64,000 bases of DNA from Clostridiaceae bacterium (GTDB lineage: Bacteria > Bacillota > Clostridia > Lachnospirales > Lachnospiraceae), in contig CAJTGE010000011.1 in assembly GCA_910575795.1 (NCBI GenBank), positions 97,114 through 161,113 of the forward strand, read 5' to 3'. Positions 36,177 through 44,838 of the stretch are shown in pieces. Each line of letters begins with the position of its first letter. Within the stretch, counting starts at the first letter, position 1. The notes under the pieces were generated by a model. The model saw only the letters and a list, made by a program, of their open reading frames with translations. It had not been told where the DNA came from and searched no databases. The position numbers and the translations under genes are program-made.

Positions 36177-37232
36177 CTACTGCCTCTTCCCATCCGCCCC
36201 CAACTGATACCCGTCAATCACCACATCCGAAGCCATGCTCCCATCCTCATAAAAATAATACCATTCCGCCGGCGAAGCTTGATACCACCCTACCGCCACA
36301 GCCCCTGTGGAATCAGCGAAATACCGCTTCCCGTCCAGCTCCAGCCATCCGGTCTGCATCCGGCGTTCGCTGTCCATATAATACCATTTCCCATTGATCT
36401 GACGCCATCCGGTCACGGCAAAGCCATCATGGTCGAAATAATACCAGATTCCCTGGATATAGCGCCACCCGTCCGATACCGCCGCCCCGCTTTCGTCCAT
36501 ATAACAATATCCGTCATTCCGGCGGAACCATCTCCCCGCGGCCTGCTTCCCGCCGCTCTCAACCAAAACCGCTTTGGAAGCCACATACTCCCCGTTTCTC
36601 CGAAATGCCGCGTCTGCGCTGTTCTGGGAGGTTGCACGCACTTCAAAATAATAGCTGGCCTGACCGGGCATATAATGGCTCAAATCAACGCTTGTGCCTC
36701 CCATAGTGAGAGTCGTGACATATTCCCCCTCGCCCCGGTACAGCCGGATCTGGTAGGCCGTGGCATAGGGCACGCTGTCCCAGACGGCCATTGTCTTTGC
36801 GTCATCGCTCCATCCGGCATGCTTCGTCTTTCCAAGCTGCACCACCGGGACATAGGACGCCTCTACGGTCACTCTCCCATCCGTCTCCCGTCTCGCCTCC
36901 TCAAGCATGGCCCCGCTCACCGCCTCCGGCGGCAATGCGCCATCCGCAAAGGAATATCCCGTTTCAGGAGACAGCGTCACCTTCGCCGTAACCGCCTGCC
37001 CCGGCTGCCATGTCCCCGGTTCTGCGCTCCAGGCAAGACCGTCCACCCGGTATCCCTCTCCGCCCGTCACAGACGGCTCGAGCACCGCGCCCGCCTCCGT
37101 ATCATAGCAGTCCCGGAACGTAATCCGGATATCCGATATCACCGTATCCGCAAAAGCGCATAAACTGCCCCCAAGCGCCATAATGCCTGCCGCCGCGCCA
37201 ATCAAAAGAGCGTTTGCCCTCCCTCTCAACAT
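36177..37232 (-). CDS. Secreted cell-wall-binding repeat protein
   Basis: This 351-aa protein has a signal peptide (ALLIGAAAGIMALGGSLCAF, cleavage near AFA-D) and a beta-rich fibronectin-like middle part (AVWDSVPYATAYQIRLYRGE). About five choline-binding-type repeats follow from residue 230 (GWRYIQGIWYYFDHDG, GWRQINGKWYYMDSE, GWLELDGKRYFADSTG). These repeats hold proteins to teichoic acids on the wall. It lies 16 bp after a gene of the same architecture and is probably cotranscribed. The ligand of the middle domain is unknown. Confidence 0.87.
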   Translation of the reverse strand: MLRGRANALLIGAAAGIMALGGSLCAFADTVISDIRITFRDCYDTEAGAVLEPSVTGGEGYRVDGLAWSAEPGTWQPGQAVTAKVTLSPETGYSFADGALPPEAVSGAMLEEARRETDGRVTVEASYVPVVQLGKTKHAGWSDDAKTMAVWDSVPYATAYQIRLYRGEGEYVTTLTMGGTSVDLSHYMPGQASYYFEVRATSQNSADAAFRRNGEYVASKAVLVESGGKQAAGRWFRRNDGYCYMDESGAAVSDGWRYIQGIWYYFDHDGFAVTGWRQINGKWYYMDSERRMQTGWLELDGKRYFADSTGAVAVGWYQASPAEWYYFYEDGSMASDVVIDGYQLGADGKRQ

Positions 37233-37248
37233 ATATCAACCCCTCCCT

Positions 37249-38487
37249 TTATTTACGCCAAATCCCGTCCTCTCCCACATAAAACGAGCTGATCATCGTA
37301 TTCACCGCCATATGCCCTTCTCCGGGATAAAAATAATACCAGTTTCCGTCCGCCTCAGTCCAGCCCTCGCACATCTTCCCTGACGCGTCCAGGCGGTATC
37401 TCCTGTTATTATAGTCCAGCCACTGGTTCCTGTACACAGCGCCCAGCGCTCCGTTCGGATCCGGGTTCAGAAAATACCAGCCCTCCCCGGTCTGGAGCCA
37501 CCCGGTGCGCATCGCGCCGCTCTCGTCCAGAAAGTAGCGGTTCCCGTCCTTCTCCTGCCAGCCCGTCAGCATCCACCCGTCCTTATCAAACAGATACCAC
37601 ACATCGCCCACGAAAATCCAACTGTCCTTCGGAAAGCTGCCGTCCGGATAGCGGTACCACCAGCGTCCCTGTTCCTGAATCCACCCCACAGCCCCTGACG
37701 CCTGATTTCCGGCGCTGTTCTCATTATTATAATCAACCCGCCCCGAACCGTTTGACACAGATTCCTGGGCAATATAAAGCTCATCCGACTCGAGCCACTC
37801 GCTGTTTTTCGCATAATCCTTCGCAGAATCACTCGCCGGCACAGAACGGACCTTAAACCGGTACGTTCCCGCGCTCGTCATATACGGATAAAAATCAATC
37901 CTCGTCCCATTATATCCCTTTACCTTATAAACCTCATTCTTCCCCCTGTAAAGGCTTACATCATACGCAGAAACACCATCCGCCTTCTTCCACACCGCCA
38001 GCCCGAGCTGGCCGTCCTTCCAGTACGCATCGTCCGGGGCCTCATACTCCCCTTTCACCGGCTTCGTCTTCACTGTCACCACCAGCGACTCATACCCCTT
38101 CCGGGAAGCGGACACAAACGTCCCGCCCTTCACCGTCACATTACTGGCCTTATACGTCCCCGAAAACCCATACGCATCCGAATCCACCGCCTCCAGCGTA
38201 ACCTTAAGACTATACGTCTTCCCGATCTCCGCCTCCTTTGACGAAGAGCTTACCCACTTCGCCTCTGTCGCGGCATACCGCTCATTCCCGGCCCTCACAT
38301 TAAACCCGCTGTCCCTGCCCGCCTCCAAATCCGGCAAAGCCTCCCCCGGCTCCAAATCAAGATCAAGCTGGATCGTCACCTTACTGATCGACTTCCGGGA
38401 AGCCGCAAAAGATAAAAAAGTCCCGCCAACAACACAAAAAAGCAGCACAAACCATGTAACACTAATAATCGCCTTTCCCTTCCTCAT
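37249..38487 (-). CDS. Secreted cell-wall-binding repeat protein
   Basis: This 412-aa protein starts at 38487 (MRKGKAIISVTWFVLLFCVV) with GGGGAGGCAAAAGG upstream. A signal anchor is followed by a beta-rich region with YKASNVTVKGGTFVSAS and VWKKADGVSAYDVSLYRGKN, the latter matching the middle domain of the next gene. Choline-binding-type repeats follow (GWIQEQGRWWYRYPDG, GWQEKDGNRYFLDESG, GWTEADGNWYYFYPGE). The two genes look like an ancient duplication. Both lie in the island separating rplQ from ecfA1. Confidence 0.87.
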   Translation of the reverse strand: MRKGKAIISVTWFVLLFCVVGGTFLSFAASRKSISKVTIQLDLDLEPGEALPDLEAGRDSGFNVRAGNERYAATEAKWVSSSSKEAEIGKTYSLKVTLEAVDSDAYGFSGTYKASNVTVKGGTFVSASRKGYESLVVTVKTKPVKGEYEAPDDAYWKDGQLGLAVWKKADGVSAYDVSLYRGKNEVYKVKGYNGTRIDFYPYMTSAGTYRFKVRSVPASDSAKDYAKNSEWLESDELYIAQESVSNGSGRVDYNNENSAGNQASGAVGWIQEQGRWWYRYPDGSFPKDSWIFVGDVWYLFDKDGWMLTGWQEKDGNRYFLDESGAMRTGWLQTGEGWYFLNPDPNGALGAVYRNQWLDYNNRRYRLDASGKMCEGWTEADGNWYYFYPGEGHMAVNTMISSFYVGEDGIWRK

Positions 38488-38530
38488 CCTTTTGCCTCCC
38501 CGAAAAAGTATCTGCCTATTTAACAATCTA

Positions 38531-38559
38531 ATTATAAAACGCCTCGCTACGACCGTCAA
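38531..38559 (-). promoter_or_regulatory. Strong sigma-A-type promoter of the cell-wall protein pair
   Basis: On the minus strand, TTGACG (38559-38554), a 17-bp spacer and TATAAT (38536-38531) lie about 45 bp upstream of the start codon. Confidence 0.8.
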
Positions 38560-38654
38560 CTTACGATATTCTTGAGAAATGCCATGAAATTGTAAGATAG
38601 TTGCCAAATATTAGCTATCAATTCGCATCTGCATTAAGAATCTGAAACAATTAC

Positions 38655-38703
38655 AAAAAACCCCGCAAAAAACGATCTGCCAACCGTCTTTCACAGGGTT
38701 TTC
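38655..38703 (-). terminator. Terminator of the ribosomal protein cluster
   Basis: On the minus strand, AAAACCC pairs with GGGGTTTT across a structured loop and is followed by six T. It lies about 40 bp beyond rplQ, the last gene of the cluster, and just upstream of the island promoter. Confidence 0.7.
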
Positions 38704-38740
38704 TCTTACATTTTCTTTCAGGCTCTGTCATTCACAGACC

Positions 38741-39277
38741 TTACACAAGCTCCAGCAGAACCTCCATCGCGCCATCGCCCTTGCGCTGCCCGATCTTCAC
38801 AATCCTCGTATATCCGCCATTCCGGTTCACATACTTCGGAGCGATCTCATCAAACAGCTTTGCCGGCAGATCAACCGATTTTGTATTCTTCTTTCGTCCC
38901 GCTCTCTGAGCCGGAACCTCTGTCACAGGGTAGAGAACTCTCAGCATCTGCCTTCTGGCATGAAGTCTGGAAGGCTTATCCTTCTTGATCTCCTTCTCCA
39001 CCTCATCATAGAGAGTAACCTTCTTGCCGTCAACGACTTCCTTTACTCTCTTGCCGTTCTCATCCTTGCGGGCAACCTTGGCCGTTACCTTTACTGTCTC
39101 GTAGTTGTCCTTTTCCCGTACGGCCATTGCAATTAATCCCTCTGCAATCTTGCGCACTTCCTTTGCTCTTGCCTCGGTTGTCACGATCTTGCCGTTATAT
39201 AACAGACCTGTCACAAGGCTGCGCAGCATCGCTTTTCTCTGGTCAGATGTTCTGCCCAGCTTTCTATATCCTGCCAT
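38741..39277 (-). CDS. rplQ: Ribosomal protein bL17 (long clostridial form)
   Basis: This large-subunit protein is 178 aa, against 115-130 in most bacteria. The start [20 protein letters not shown] at 39277 and the end [20 protein letters not shown] are standard. The extra length is an acidic/basic insert around residues 58-108 ([20 protein letters not shown] and following). It is the last gene of the alpha operon, separated from rpoA by a 274-bp gap holding a repeat element. Confidence 0.95.
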   Translation of the reverse strand: MAGYRKLGRTSDQRKAMLRSLVTGLLYNGKIVTTEARAKEVRKIAEGLIAMAVREKDNYETVKVTAKVARKDENGKRVKEVVDGKKVTLYDEVEKEIKKDKPSRLHARRQMLRVLYPVTEVPAQRAGRKKNTKSVDLPAKLFDEIAPKYVNRNGGYTRIVKIGQRKGDGAMEVLLELV

Positions 39278-39390
39278 GATAATACTCCTCCATTCGTGGA
39301 ACACCCGGCCATGCGCTTCGGGCTTACTGACCGGCTGCTGTTAATCCATTCGGGTTATAACTCACTGCCGATTTTATCGGCGGCGGGTAA

Positions 39391-39556
39391 TTTATGAATC
39401 ATCTTACAGTTCAGCCTTCCGGCTAAACTGCAACAAATGATGCACAGAAATTGTGCCTTCTGCACAATTTCGCGCTTGCTACCCTCGGGTTTTCTGTGAC
39501 CTTCGCTCACAAAAAACACCTCGCAGAGTCGAAGACTGAACTGTTACTGAATCATA
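39391..39556. repeat. Repeat element inside the rpoA-rplQ gap
   Basis: It is bounded by TTACAGTTCAG (near 39403) and CTGAACTGTTAC (near 39537), the ends of the REP-like family. The interior has inverted GTGAC-type hairpins and, on the minus strand, CGAGGTGTTTTTTGTGAGCG, shared with the element at 5979-6213. A stem AGAAATTGTGC/GCACAATTT is also present. Its right end overlaps the last codons of rpoA by a few bases. It interrupts an operon that is normally tightly packed. Confidence 0.7.
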
Positions 39557-40514
39557 CCTCTTCGCTGGGATTTAGCTGAAGGCCCAATTCCTTTAATTTT
39601 GCAAGCACCTCTTCGAGGGATTTCCGGCCTAAGTTTCTGACCTTCATCATATCCTCCGGCGTCCGGTTGCAGAGCTCTTCAACCGTATTGATGCCTGCGC
39701 GTTTTAAACAGTTGTATGAGCGCACGGATAATTCCAGCTCATCAATGTTCATCTCAAGCACTTTTTCCTTCTCGTTGTCTTCCTTTTCCACCATAACCTC
39801 AGCCGTTCTGGCATTTTCAGAAAGATCAATGAAGAGATTCAAATGCTCGCTCAGAACCTTTGCCGCCAGACTGACTGTCTCGTCCGGGGCAAGGGTTCCG
39901 TTCGTGTATACATCCAGGGTCAGCTTATCGTAATCCGTCACCTGGCCCACACGCGTATTCTCTACTGTCATGTTGACGCGCTCCACCGGGGTATAGATGG
40001 AATCCACCGCAATCACGCCGATGGGAAGCTCATCGTTTTTATTCTTGTCCGCGCTGATATAGCCGCGGCCCTTTGTGATGGTAAGCTCCATATAGAACTT
40101 ACTGTCCGTACCGCCGCTTAAGGTCGCAATCACCTGCTCCGGATTCATGATCTCAATATCCGAATCAGCCTGGATATCAGCGGCTGTTATCACGCCTTCA
40201 CCCTCAAACTCAATGTAGGCCGTCTTCGGCTCATTGGTCTCGCTGCTGTTTCTAATGGCCAGACTCTTGATGTTCATTATAATCTCAGTCACATCCTCCT
40301 TCACGCCGGGGATGGAGCTGAATTCATGCAAAACGCCATCGATTTTCACTTGACTCACTGCTGCGCCGGGCAAAGATGAGAGCATAATTCTTCTTAAAGA
40401 ATTTCCTAACGTAGTGCCATAGCCTCTTTCCAGCGGCTCCACTACAAACTTGCCGTATCGTTTGTCTTCCGTAATCTCAGCAATTTCTATTTTTGGTTTT
40501 TCAAAATCGAACAC
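39552..40514 (-). CDS. rpoA: RNA polymerase alpha subunit
   Basis: The 320-aa alpha subunit has its N-terminal dimerisation domain ([20 protein letters not shown]) and the C-terminal DNA- and activator-binding domain ([40 protein letters not shown]). Length and order are normal. It is transcribed with the ribosomal genes. Confidence 0.97.
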   Translation of the reverse strand: MFDFEKPKIEIAEITEDKRYGKFVVEPLERGYGTTLGNSLRRIMLSSLPGAAVSQVKIDGVLHEFSSIPGVKEDVTEIIMNIKSLAIRNSSETNEPKTAYIEFEGEGVITAADIQADSDIEIMNPEQVIATLSGGTDSKFYMELTITKGRGYISADKNKNDELPIGVIAVDSIYTPVERVNMTVENTRVGQVTDYDKLTLDVYTNGTLAPDETVSLAAKVLSEHLNLFIDLSENARTAEVMVEKEDNEKEKVLEMNIDELELSVRSYNCLKRAGINTVEELCNRTPEDMMKVRNLGRKSLEEVLAKLKELGLQLNPSEEV

Positions 40515-40693
40515 GATAGCCCCTCCTTTTAGGAACTTTGCCGGTTAGCGGCCACAGGCGCAGACGGCCTGTGGATGATAACCTTTCTTGAGGGTCTGCT
40601 GCACTTTCATATCATAACCAAAAGCAGATTTCAGGCAGCAAAGAAACCCTGCCGCCCCGTTTTTACATCAAACTGACTAAATCAGGCTCTTAA

Positions 40694-41287
40694 TTATTTG
40701 GAGTACAGCTCGACGATAAGCACTTCATTTACAGGAACATCAATCTCGTCTCTGGTCGGCAGCTCTTTTACCGTGCCTCTTAAATTCTCGGCGTCCGCCT
40801 CTAACCAGGCCGGCGTCATCCTTCCGCCGGTCACCTCTAAAATGTCTTTATATCTCTGTGAAGATTTATATTTCTCTTTGATCTCAATTACATCACCGGC
40901 CTTCACAAGGTAAGAGGGAACACTTACTGCTTTTCCGTTTACCAGGACATGCTTGTGATCCACAATCTGCCTGGCCTCCTTTCTTGTGCGGCCAAAGCCA
41001 AGCCTGAACAGCACGTTGTCCAGTCTTGTCTCCAGAAGAATCATCAGGTTCGTACCAACCTGTCCCTTCATTCTGGATGCCTTCGCATAATAATTTCTAA
41101 ATGGCTTCTCTAACACACCATAGATAAACTTTGCTTTCTGCTTCTCCCTCATCTGAAGACCATACTCGCTGATTTTTCTGTTGGCTCTTTTTAATTCTCT
41201 CCTGGATTTCTTGTCGATTCCCAGATAAATCGGATCCAGGCCAAGAGATCTACATCTTTTAAGTACAGGAACTCTATCTACTGCCAC
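40694..41287 (-). CDS. rpsD: Ribosomal protein uS4
   Basis: This primary 16S rRNA binder of the small subunit is 197 aa with the S4 RNA-binding domain (LDNVLFRLGFGRTRKEARQI, VDHKHVLVNGKAVSVPSYLV). It begins MAVDRVPVLKRCRSLGLDPI, a clostridial variant without the zinc-binding N-terminal cysteines. In Firmicutes S4 can repress its own operon. The 179-bp gap to rpoA contains no recognised structure. Confidence 0.96.
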   Translation of the reverse strand: MAVDRVPVLKRCRSLGLDPIYLGIDKKSRRELKRANRKISEYGLQMREKQKAKFIYGVLEKPFRNYYAKASRMKGQVGTNLMILLETRLDNVLFRLGFGRTRKEARQIVDHKHVLVNGKAVSVPSYLVKAGDVIEIKEKYKSSQRYKDILEVTGGRMTPAWLEADAENLRGTVKELPTRDEIDVPVNEVLIVELYSK

Positions 41288-41305
41288 TTTATTGCACCTC
41301 CTAAA

Positions 41306-41707
41306 TTAGACTCTTCTGCGTTTTGGCGGACGGCATCCATTGTGCGGAACCGGAGTTACGTCGCGGATGCTGGTTACTTCAAGACCACATGCCTGAAGGG
41401 CGCGGATTGCTGCTTCACGGCCGGATCCCGGACCTTTTACCATAACGTCTACTGACTTTAAGCCATGGATAAGAGCTGCCTTCGTCGCAGTTTCCGCAGC
41501 CATCTGAGCTGCATATGGAGTAGATTTCCTTGAACCTCTAAATCCCAGACCGCCTGCACTCGCCCATGATAAAGCATTACCCTGTGTATCTGTTAAGGTA
41601 ACGATTGTGTTATTAAAAGATGACTGGATGTGCGCCTGTCCGCGTTCAACGTTTTTCTTTACACGCTTTTTTGTCACTTTTTTACCAGTTGACACTTTTT
41701 TAGCCAT
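41306..41707 (-). CDS. rpsK: Ribosomal protein uS11
   Basis: The 133-aa small-subunit platform protein has the conserved [20 protein letters not shown] and the C-terminal [18 protein letters not shown]. It lies between rpsM and rpsD as usual. Confidence 0.97.
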   Translation of the reverse strand: MAKKVSTGKKVTKKRVKKNVERGQAHIQSSFNNTIVTLTDTQGNALSWASAGGLGFRGSRKSTPYAAQMAAETATKAALIHGLKSVDVMVKGPGSGREAAIRALQACGLEVTSIRDVTPVPHNGCRPPKRRRV

Positions 41708-41796
41708 TTTAAACTAACCTACTTTCTTCCTTAATGCGAATCCTGTCACTGAAAATATAGTTCCATCAACCTGATTCTGACTTCATTACCTGTAAT

Positions 41797-42165
41797 TTAC
41801 TTCTTCTTGTTCGCTACTGTCTTTCTCGGACCCTTACGCGTTCTTGCGTTTGTCTTGGTCTTCTGGCCGCGGACCGGAAGGCTCTTTCTGTGACGGATTC
41901 CTCTGTAGCATCCGATCTCCTGGAGCCTCTTGATGTTCATGGCAATCTCTCTGCGCAGATCGCCTTCCACAACCTGAGAGTCAGCGATGATCGTGGAGAT
42001 CTTCTTAACCTCTTCATCCGTCAGATCCTTAACGCGTGTGTCAGGATTCACGCCGGCTTCCGCAAGAATACGGTTTGAACTTGCCCTGCCAATACCGTAG
42101 ATGTAAGTCAACCCGATCTCGACACGCTTTTCTCTTGGTAAATCAACACCTGAAATACGAGCCAT
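41797..42165 (-). CDS. rpsM: Ribosomal protein uS13
   Basis: The 122-aa head protein of the small subunit begins [20 protein letters not shown] and has a basic tail ([20 protein letters not shown]) that contacts P-site tRNA. It is downstream of rpmJ in the alpha operon. Confidence 0.97.
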   Translation of the reverse strand: MARISGVDLPREKRVEIGLTYIYGIGRASSNRILAEAGVNPDTRVKDLTDEEVKKISTIIADSQVVEGDLRREIAMNIKRLQEIGCYRGIRHRKSLPVRGQKTKTNARTRKGPRKTVANKKK

Positions 42166-42292
42166 GTGTGTAGTACACCTCCATTAGTTTTTTTTGCTTC
42201 GTTAATGATGTATTATCGCTTAAACTATTAAACAACTCATCCGAGTGGTTCATATAGAAAGCCGTGCGAAAATTGAGGCAGGCAAATCCTCA

Positions 42293-42406
42293 TCAGCCCT
42301 GTCTTTGTTTGTGCTTCGGATTTTCACAGATTACTCTGATACTGCCTTTTCTTCTGATGATCTTGCATTTTTCGCAAATTTTTTTAACTGATGATCTAAC
42401 CTTCAC
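42293..42406 (-). CDS. rpmJ: Ribosomal protein bL36 (GTG start)
   Basis: A 37-codon gene reads (M)[20 protein letters not shown] followed by [16 protein letters not shown]. The four zinc ligands are Cys-X2-Cys (CEKC), one further Cys and a His, so this is the zinc form. It starts with GTG at 42406 preceded by AAAGGAGAATTACT. It sits between infA and rpsM as in other Firmicutes. Confidence 0.96.
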   Translation of the reverse strand: MKVRSSVKKICEKCKIIRRKGSIRVICENPKHKQRQG

Positions 42407-42560
42407 AGTAATTCTCCTTTCCGCAATCATCCGTCCTGTATCCGGACATGCAATACGCTTCACAGCCTGTTGCAGTCCGCTGTCCGGCCCTGCAGGTATG
42501 ACAGGCAGCCGCCTCCAAAAAGGCGGATCTCGCCTGTTGCTTCAACAAAGTTCGCTAGTG
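42407..42560 (-). promoter_or_regulatory. Structured leader RNA upstream of rpmJ-rpsM
   Basis: Between the promoter at 42562-42590 and the rpmJ start lie about 150 nt of transcribed leader. It has a nested hairpin (ACAGGC/GCCTGT enclosing CCGCCT/AGGCGG, 42501-42537) and a further GTCCGG-rich stem near 42440-42490. A leader in this place could bind a ribosomal protein, S4 being the usual regulator of alpha operons. This is inference from position and folding only. Confidence 0.45.
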
Positions 42561-42561
42561 C

Positions 42562-42590
42562 ATTATAACACTTCCGATTCTATAATGCAA
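42562..42590 (-). promoter_or_regulatory. Internal sigma-A promoter of the alpha operon
   Basis: On the minus strand, TTGCAT (42590-42585), a 17-bp spacer and a consensus TATAAT (42567-42562) start just after the infA stop. It would drive rpmJ-rpsM-rpsK-rpsD-rpoA-rplQ separately from the S10/spc part. Confidence 0.8.
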
Positions 42591-42599
42591 GCATTATTA

Positions 42600-42818
42600 T
42601 TACTTATCTCTCCAAATAATCCTGCCCTTGGATAAATCGTAGGGAGACATCTCCATGGTAACCTTATCTCCCGGCAGGATCCGGATATAGTTCATGCGGA
42701 GCTTCCCGCTGATCGTGGCCAGTACGATATGGCCGTTCTCCAGCTCGACCTTAAACATGGCGTTGGGCAGCTTCTCGGCCACGATCCCCTCAATCTCAAT
42801 TACATCTGCTTTGGACAT
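42600..42818 (-). CDS. infA: Translation initiation factor IF-1
   Basis: The 72-aa S1-fold factor begins [20 protein letters not shown] and includes [20 protein letters not shown]. It blocks the A site during initiation. It follows the KOW-domain gene by 6 bp. Confidence 0.97.
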   Translation of the reverse strand: MSKADVIEIEGIVAEKLPNAMFKVELENGHIVLATISGKLRMNYIRILPGDKVTMEMSPYDLSKGRIIWRDK

Positions 42819-42824
42819 ACAACT

Positions 42825-43109
42825 CTACCTCCCTGGATTCGTTTCCTCTTTCATACAGCAGCGGATAAAATACCGGATCTGCTCATCCGTGACGGCCGCG
42901 CCGCCTGTCAGCGCTTCCATGATCGCCTCATCCCCGATCCGGGATATCTGGACATGCTTTTTTTTCTTGCGTTTCGGTTTTGCCGCGGTCCGGGTCCTGC
43001 CGTCCGCCAGATAAACATACTCCGCTTCTTCCCTTACTATGATAAATAAGCGTCCCCTGTCATGTCCGGCCAGGGACTTAACCAGGCGCCCTGCCTTATA
43101 TTCTGCCAT
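42825..43109 (-). CDS. KOW-domain RNA-binding protein (L14e-like)
   Basis: This 94-aa protein, AGRLVKSLAGHDRGRLFIIV at the start with a basic stretch KPKRKKKKHVQ, belongs to the KOW/L14e-like family often found between map and infA in Firmicutes. A ribosome-associated role is likely but unproven. It is located 65 bp after map. Confidence 0.85.
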   Translation of the reverse strand: MAEYKAGRLVKSLAGHDRGRLFIIVREEAEYVYLADGRTRTAAKPKRKKKKHVQISRIGDEAIMEALTGGAAVTDEQIRYFIRCCMKEETNPGR

Positions 43110-43173
43110 TCTACCACCTCAAAACAATGCTGTTAAGCGCAATCCGCAGGCCCCGCCCGCGGCGCGCGGCGGC

Positions 43174-43932
43174 TCAGGCATGCGTAAGAGACAGGATCTC
43201 CGGCCCGTCCCCGGTTATAAGAATCGTATTCTCGTAATGAGCCGACAGCGAACCGTCCCTTGTCACAACCGTCCATTCATTATCCAGCCATACCACTTCG
43301 TAACGCCCTGCATTGATCATCGGCTCAACCGCCAGCGTCATGCCGGGCTGGAGGCGGATCCCTTTTCTCCGCCTGGAGAAATTCGGGACCTCCGGATCCT
43401 CGTGCAGATGAGAACCAATCCCATGGCCGACCAGATCTCTCACCACGCCGTAGCCAAAGCTCTCCGCATATTTCTGGATTGCCGTGGAAATGTCATTAAG
43501 ATGATTGCCGGGTTTTGCAAACTTAATCCCTTCGTAAAAACTTTGCTTTGTCACCTCAATGAGCTGTTCTGCCGCTTTGCTGATCTCGCCGATCCCGTGG
43601 GTCCTGGCCGCGTCGGAGTGATAGCCCTTATAGATCACCCCGGCGTCCAGGCTCACAATATCTCCCTCTTTTATATAATGCTTTTTATCCGGAATCCCAT
43701 GGACGACCTCGTCGTTTACCGACACGCAGATCGAAGCCGGATAGCCGTTATAATTTTTAAAAGAGGGCTTACAGCCATAGCTGCGGATAATTTCCTCTCC
43801 CAGATGATCGATCTCCCAGGTCGTCATCCCGGGCCTAAGCTGTTTTCCCAGCTCCTCATGCGTTTTGGCGAGAATCTTTCCCGCCTCCCTCATCAGCTCA
43901 ATCTCTCTGGGAGATTTAATTGATACTGCCAT
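43174..43932 (-). CDS. map: Methionine aminopeptidase type I
   Basis: Map removes N-terminal methionine from new proteins. The 252-aa enzyme begins MAVSIKSPREIELMREAGKI at 43932. It has the metal ligands in SLDAGVIYKGYHSDAARTHG (two Asp), GHGIGSHLHEDPEVPNF (His) and the two Glu of LAVEPMIN and TVVTRDGSLSAHYENTI. The frame is open upstream but overlaps adk antigenically nonsense sequence; the ATG 4 bp after the adk stop is the sensible start. Confidence 0.95.
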   Translation of the reverse strand: MAVSIKSPREIELMREAGKILAKTHEELGKQLRPGMTTWEIDHLGEEIIRSYGCKPSFKNYNGYPASICVSVNDEVVHGIPDKKHYIKEGDIVSLDAGVIYKGYHSDAARTHGIGEISKAAEQLIEVTKQSFYEGIKFAKPGNHLNDISTAIQKYAESFGYGVVRDLVGHGIGSHLHEDPEVPNFSRRRKGIRLQPGMTLAVEPMINAGRYEVVWLDNEWTVVTRDGSLSAHYENTILITGDGPEILSLTHA

Positions 43933-43936
43933 ATTC

Positions 43937-44581
43937 CTATGCTCCCAGGATACCCGTGATGCTCTCAAACACAGCTTCCATAGCCTGCGTCCCGTCCACG
44001 GAGTGGAGAACGCCCTGGCCCTTGTAATACTCAATGAGAGGCTGCGTCTGGTCATGGTACACGGTCAGGCGCTTCTGCACCGTCTCCGGCTTATCGTCGT
44101 CGCGCAGAACCAGGCCGGATCCGCAGGCGTCGCATACCCCGTCCGCCTTCGGCGCAGCGTACTCCACATGATAAGTCGCGCCGCACTTTAAGCAGGCCCG
44201 GCGGCCGCCCATACGGTTTACGATATTCTCGTCCGGAACGTCCACATCGATCGCAAAATCAATGGCCTCTCCCATATCGGCCAGGGCCTTGTTAAGGCTC
44301 TCCGCCTGCGGGATCGTCCTCGGGAAGCCGTCCAGGACATAGCCGTTTTTGCAGTCCGCCTGATGGATGCGGTCGAGAAGCATGCCGATCGTCACCTCGT
44401 CCGGAACCAGAAGGCCCTGATCCATGTATTCCTTTGCCTTTAAGCCAAGCTCTGTGCCTTCTTTGATATTGGCCCGGAAGATGTCTCCTGTTGAAATGTG
44501 CGGAATTCCATACTTTTCCGCGATACGCTTTGCCTGCGTCCCCTTGCCTGCGCCCGGCGCTCCCAGCATAATAATCTTCAT
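43937..44581 (-). CDS. adk: Adenylate kinase (zinc form)
   Basis: Adk interconverts AMP, ADP and ATP. The 214-aa enzyme begins [20 protein letters not shown] with the P-loop. It has the LID domain with a four-cysteine zinc site ([12 protein letters not shown] and CDACG) and the arginines of [13 protein letters not shown]. It lies between secY and map. Confidence 0.97.
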   Translation of the reverse strand: MKIIMLGAPGAGKGTQAKRIAEKYGIPHISTGDIFRANIKEGTELGLKAKEYMDQGLLVPDEVTIGMLLDRIHQADCKNGYVLDGFPRTIPQAESLNKALADMGEAIDFAIDVDVPDENIVNRMGGRRACLKCGATYHVEYAAPKADGVCDACGSGLVLRDDDKPETVQKRLTVYHDQTQPLIEYYKGQGVLHSVDGTQAMEAVFESITGILGA

Positions 44582-44661
44582 TATCTAACCTCCCCCTTAT
44601 ATAGTAAATTAGAAAAGAATCGCCTCTATGCAGGATCTGCCGTCTACGGGTAGCTCCTGCA

Positions 44662-44824
44662 CAGTACAGCATTTCGCAGATACTCATACACTAAGCACCC
44701 GCTATTTGCGCCATTGCCGCGTTGGCTTCAATCGACGATGCCACCGCATCGCCTCATTCAGCCGCCTTGCACTGACACAAATATCAGGCGCTTAGTATAC
44801 GAGTATCTACGAAACGCTGTACTG
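44662..44824. repeat. 163-bp palindrome inside the secY-adk gap
   Basis: CAGTACAGCATTTCGCAGAT on the left pairs with ATCTACGAAACGCTGTACTG on the right. TACACTAAGC then pairs with GCTTAGTATA, and a less ordered middle follows. It occupies most of the 257-bp gap between two genes of the spc operon. Its terminal sequences resemble the hairpin at 19542-19606. Confidence 0.8.
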
Positions 44825-44838
44825 GAAAGCGAATCATT

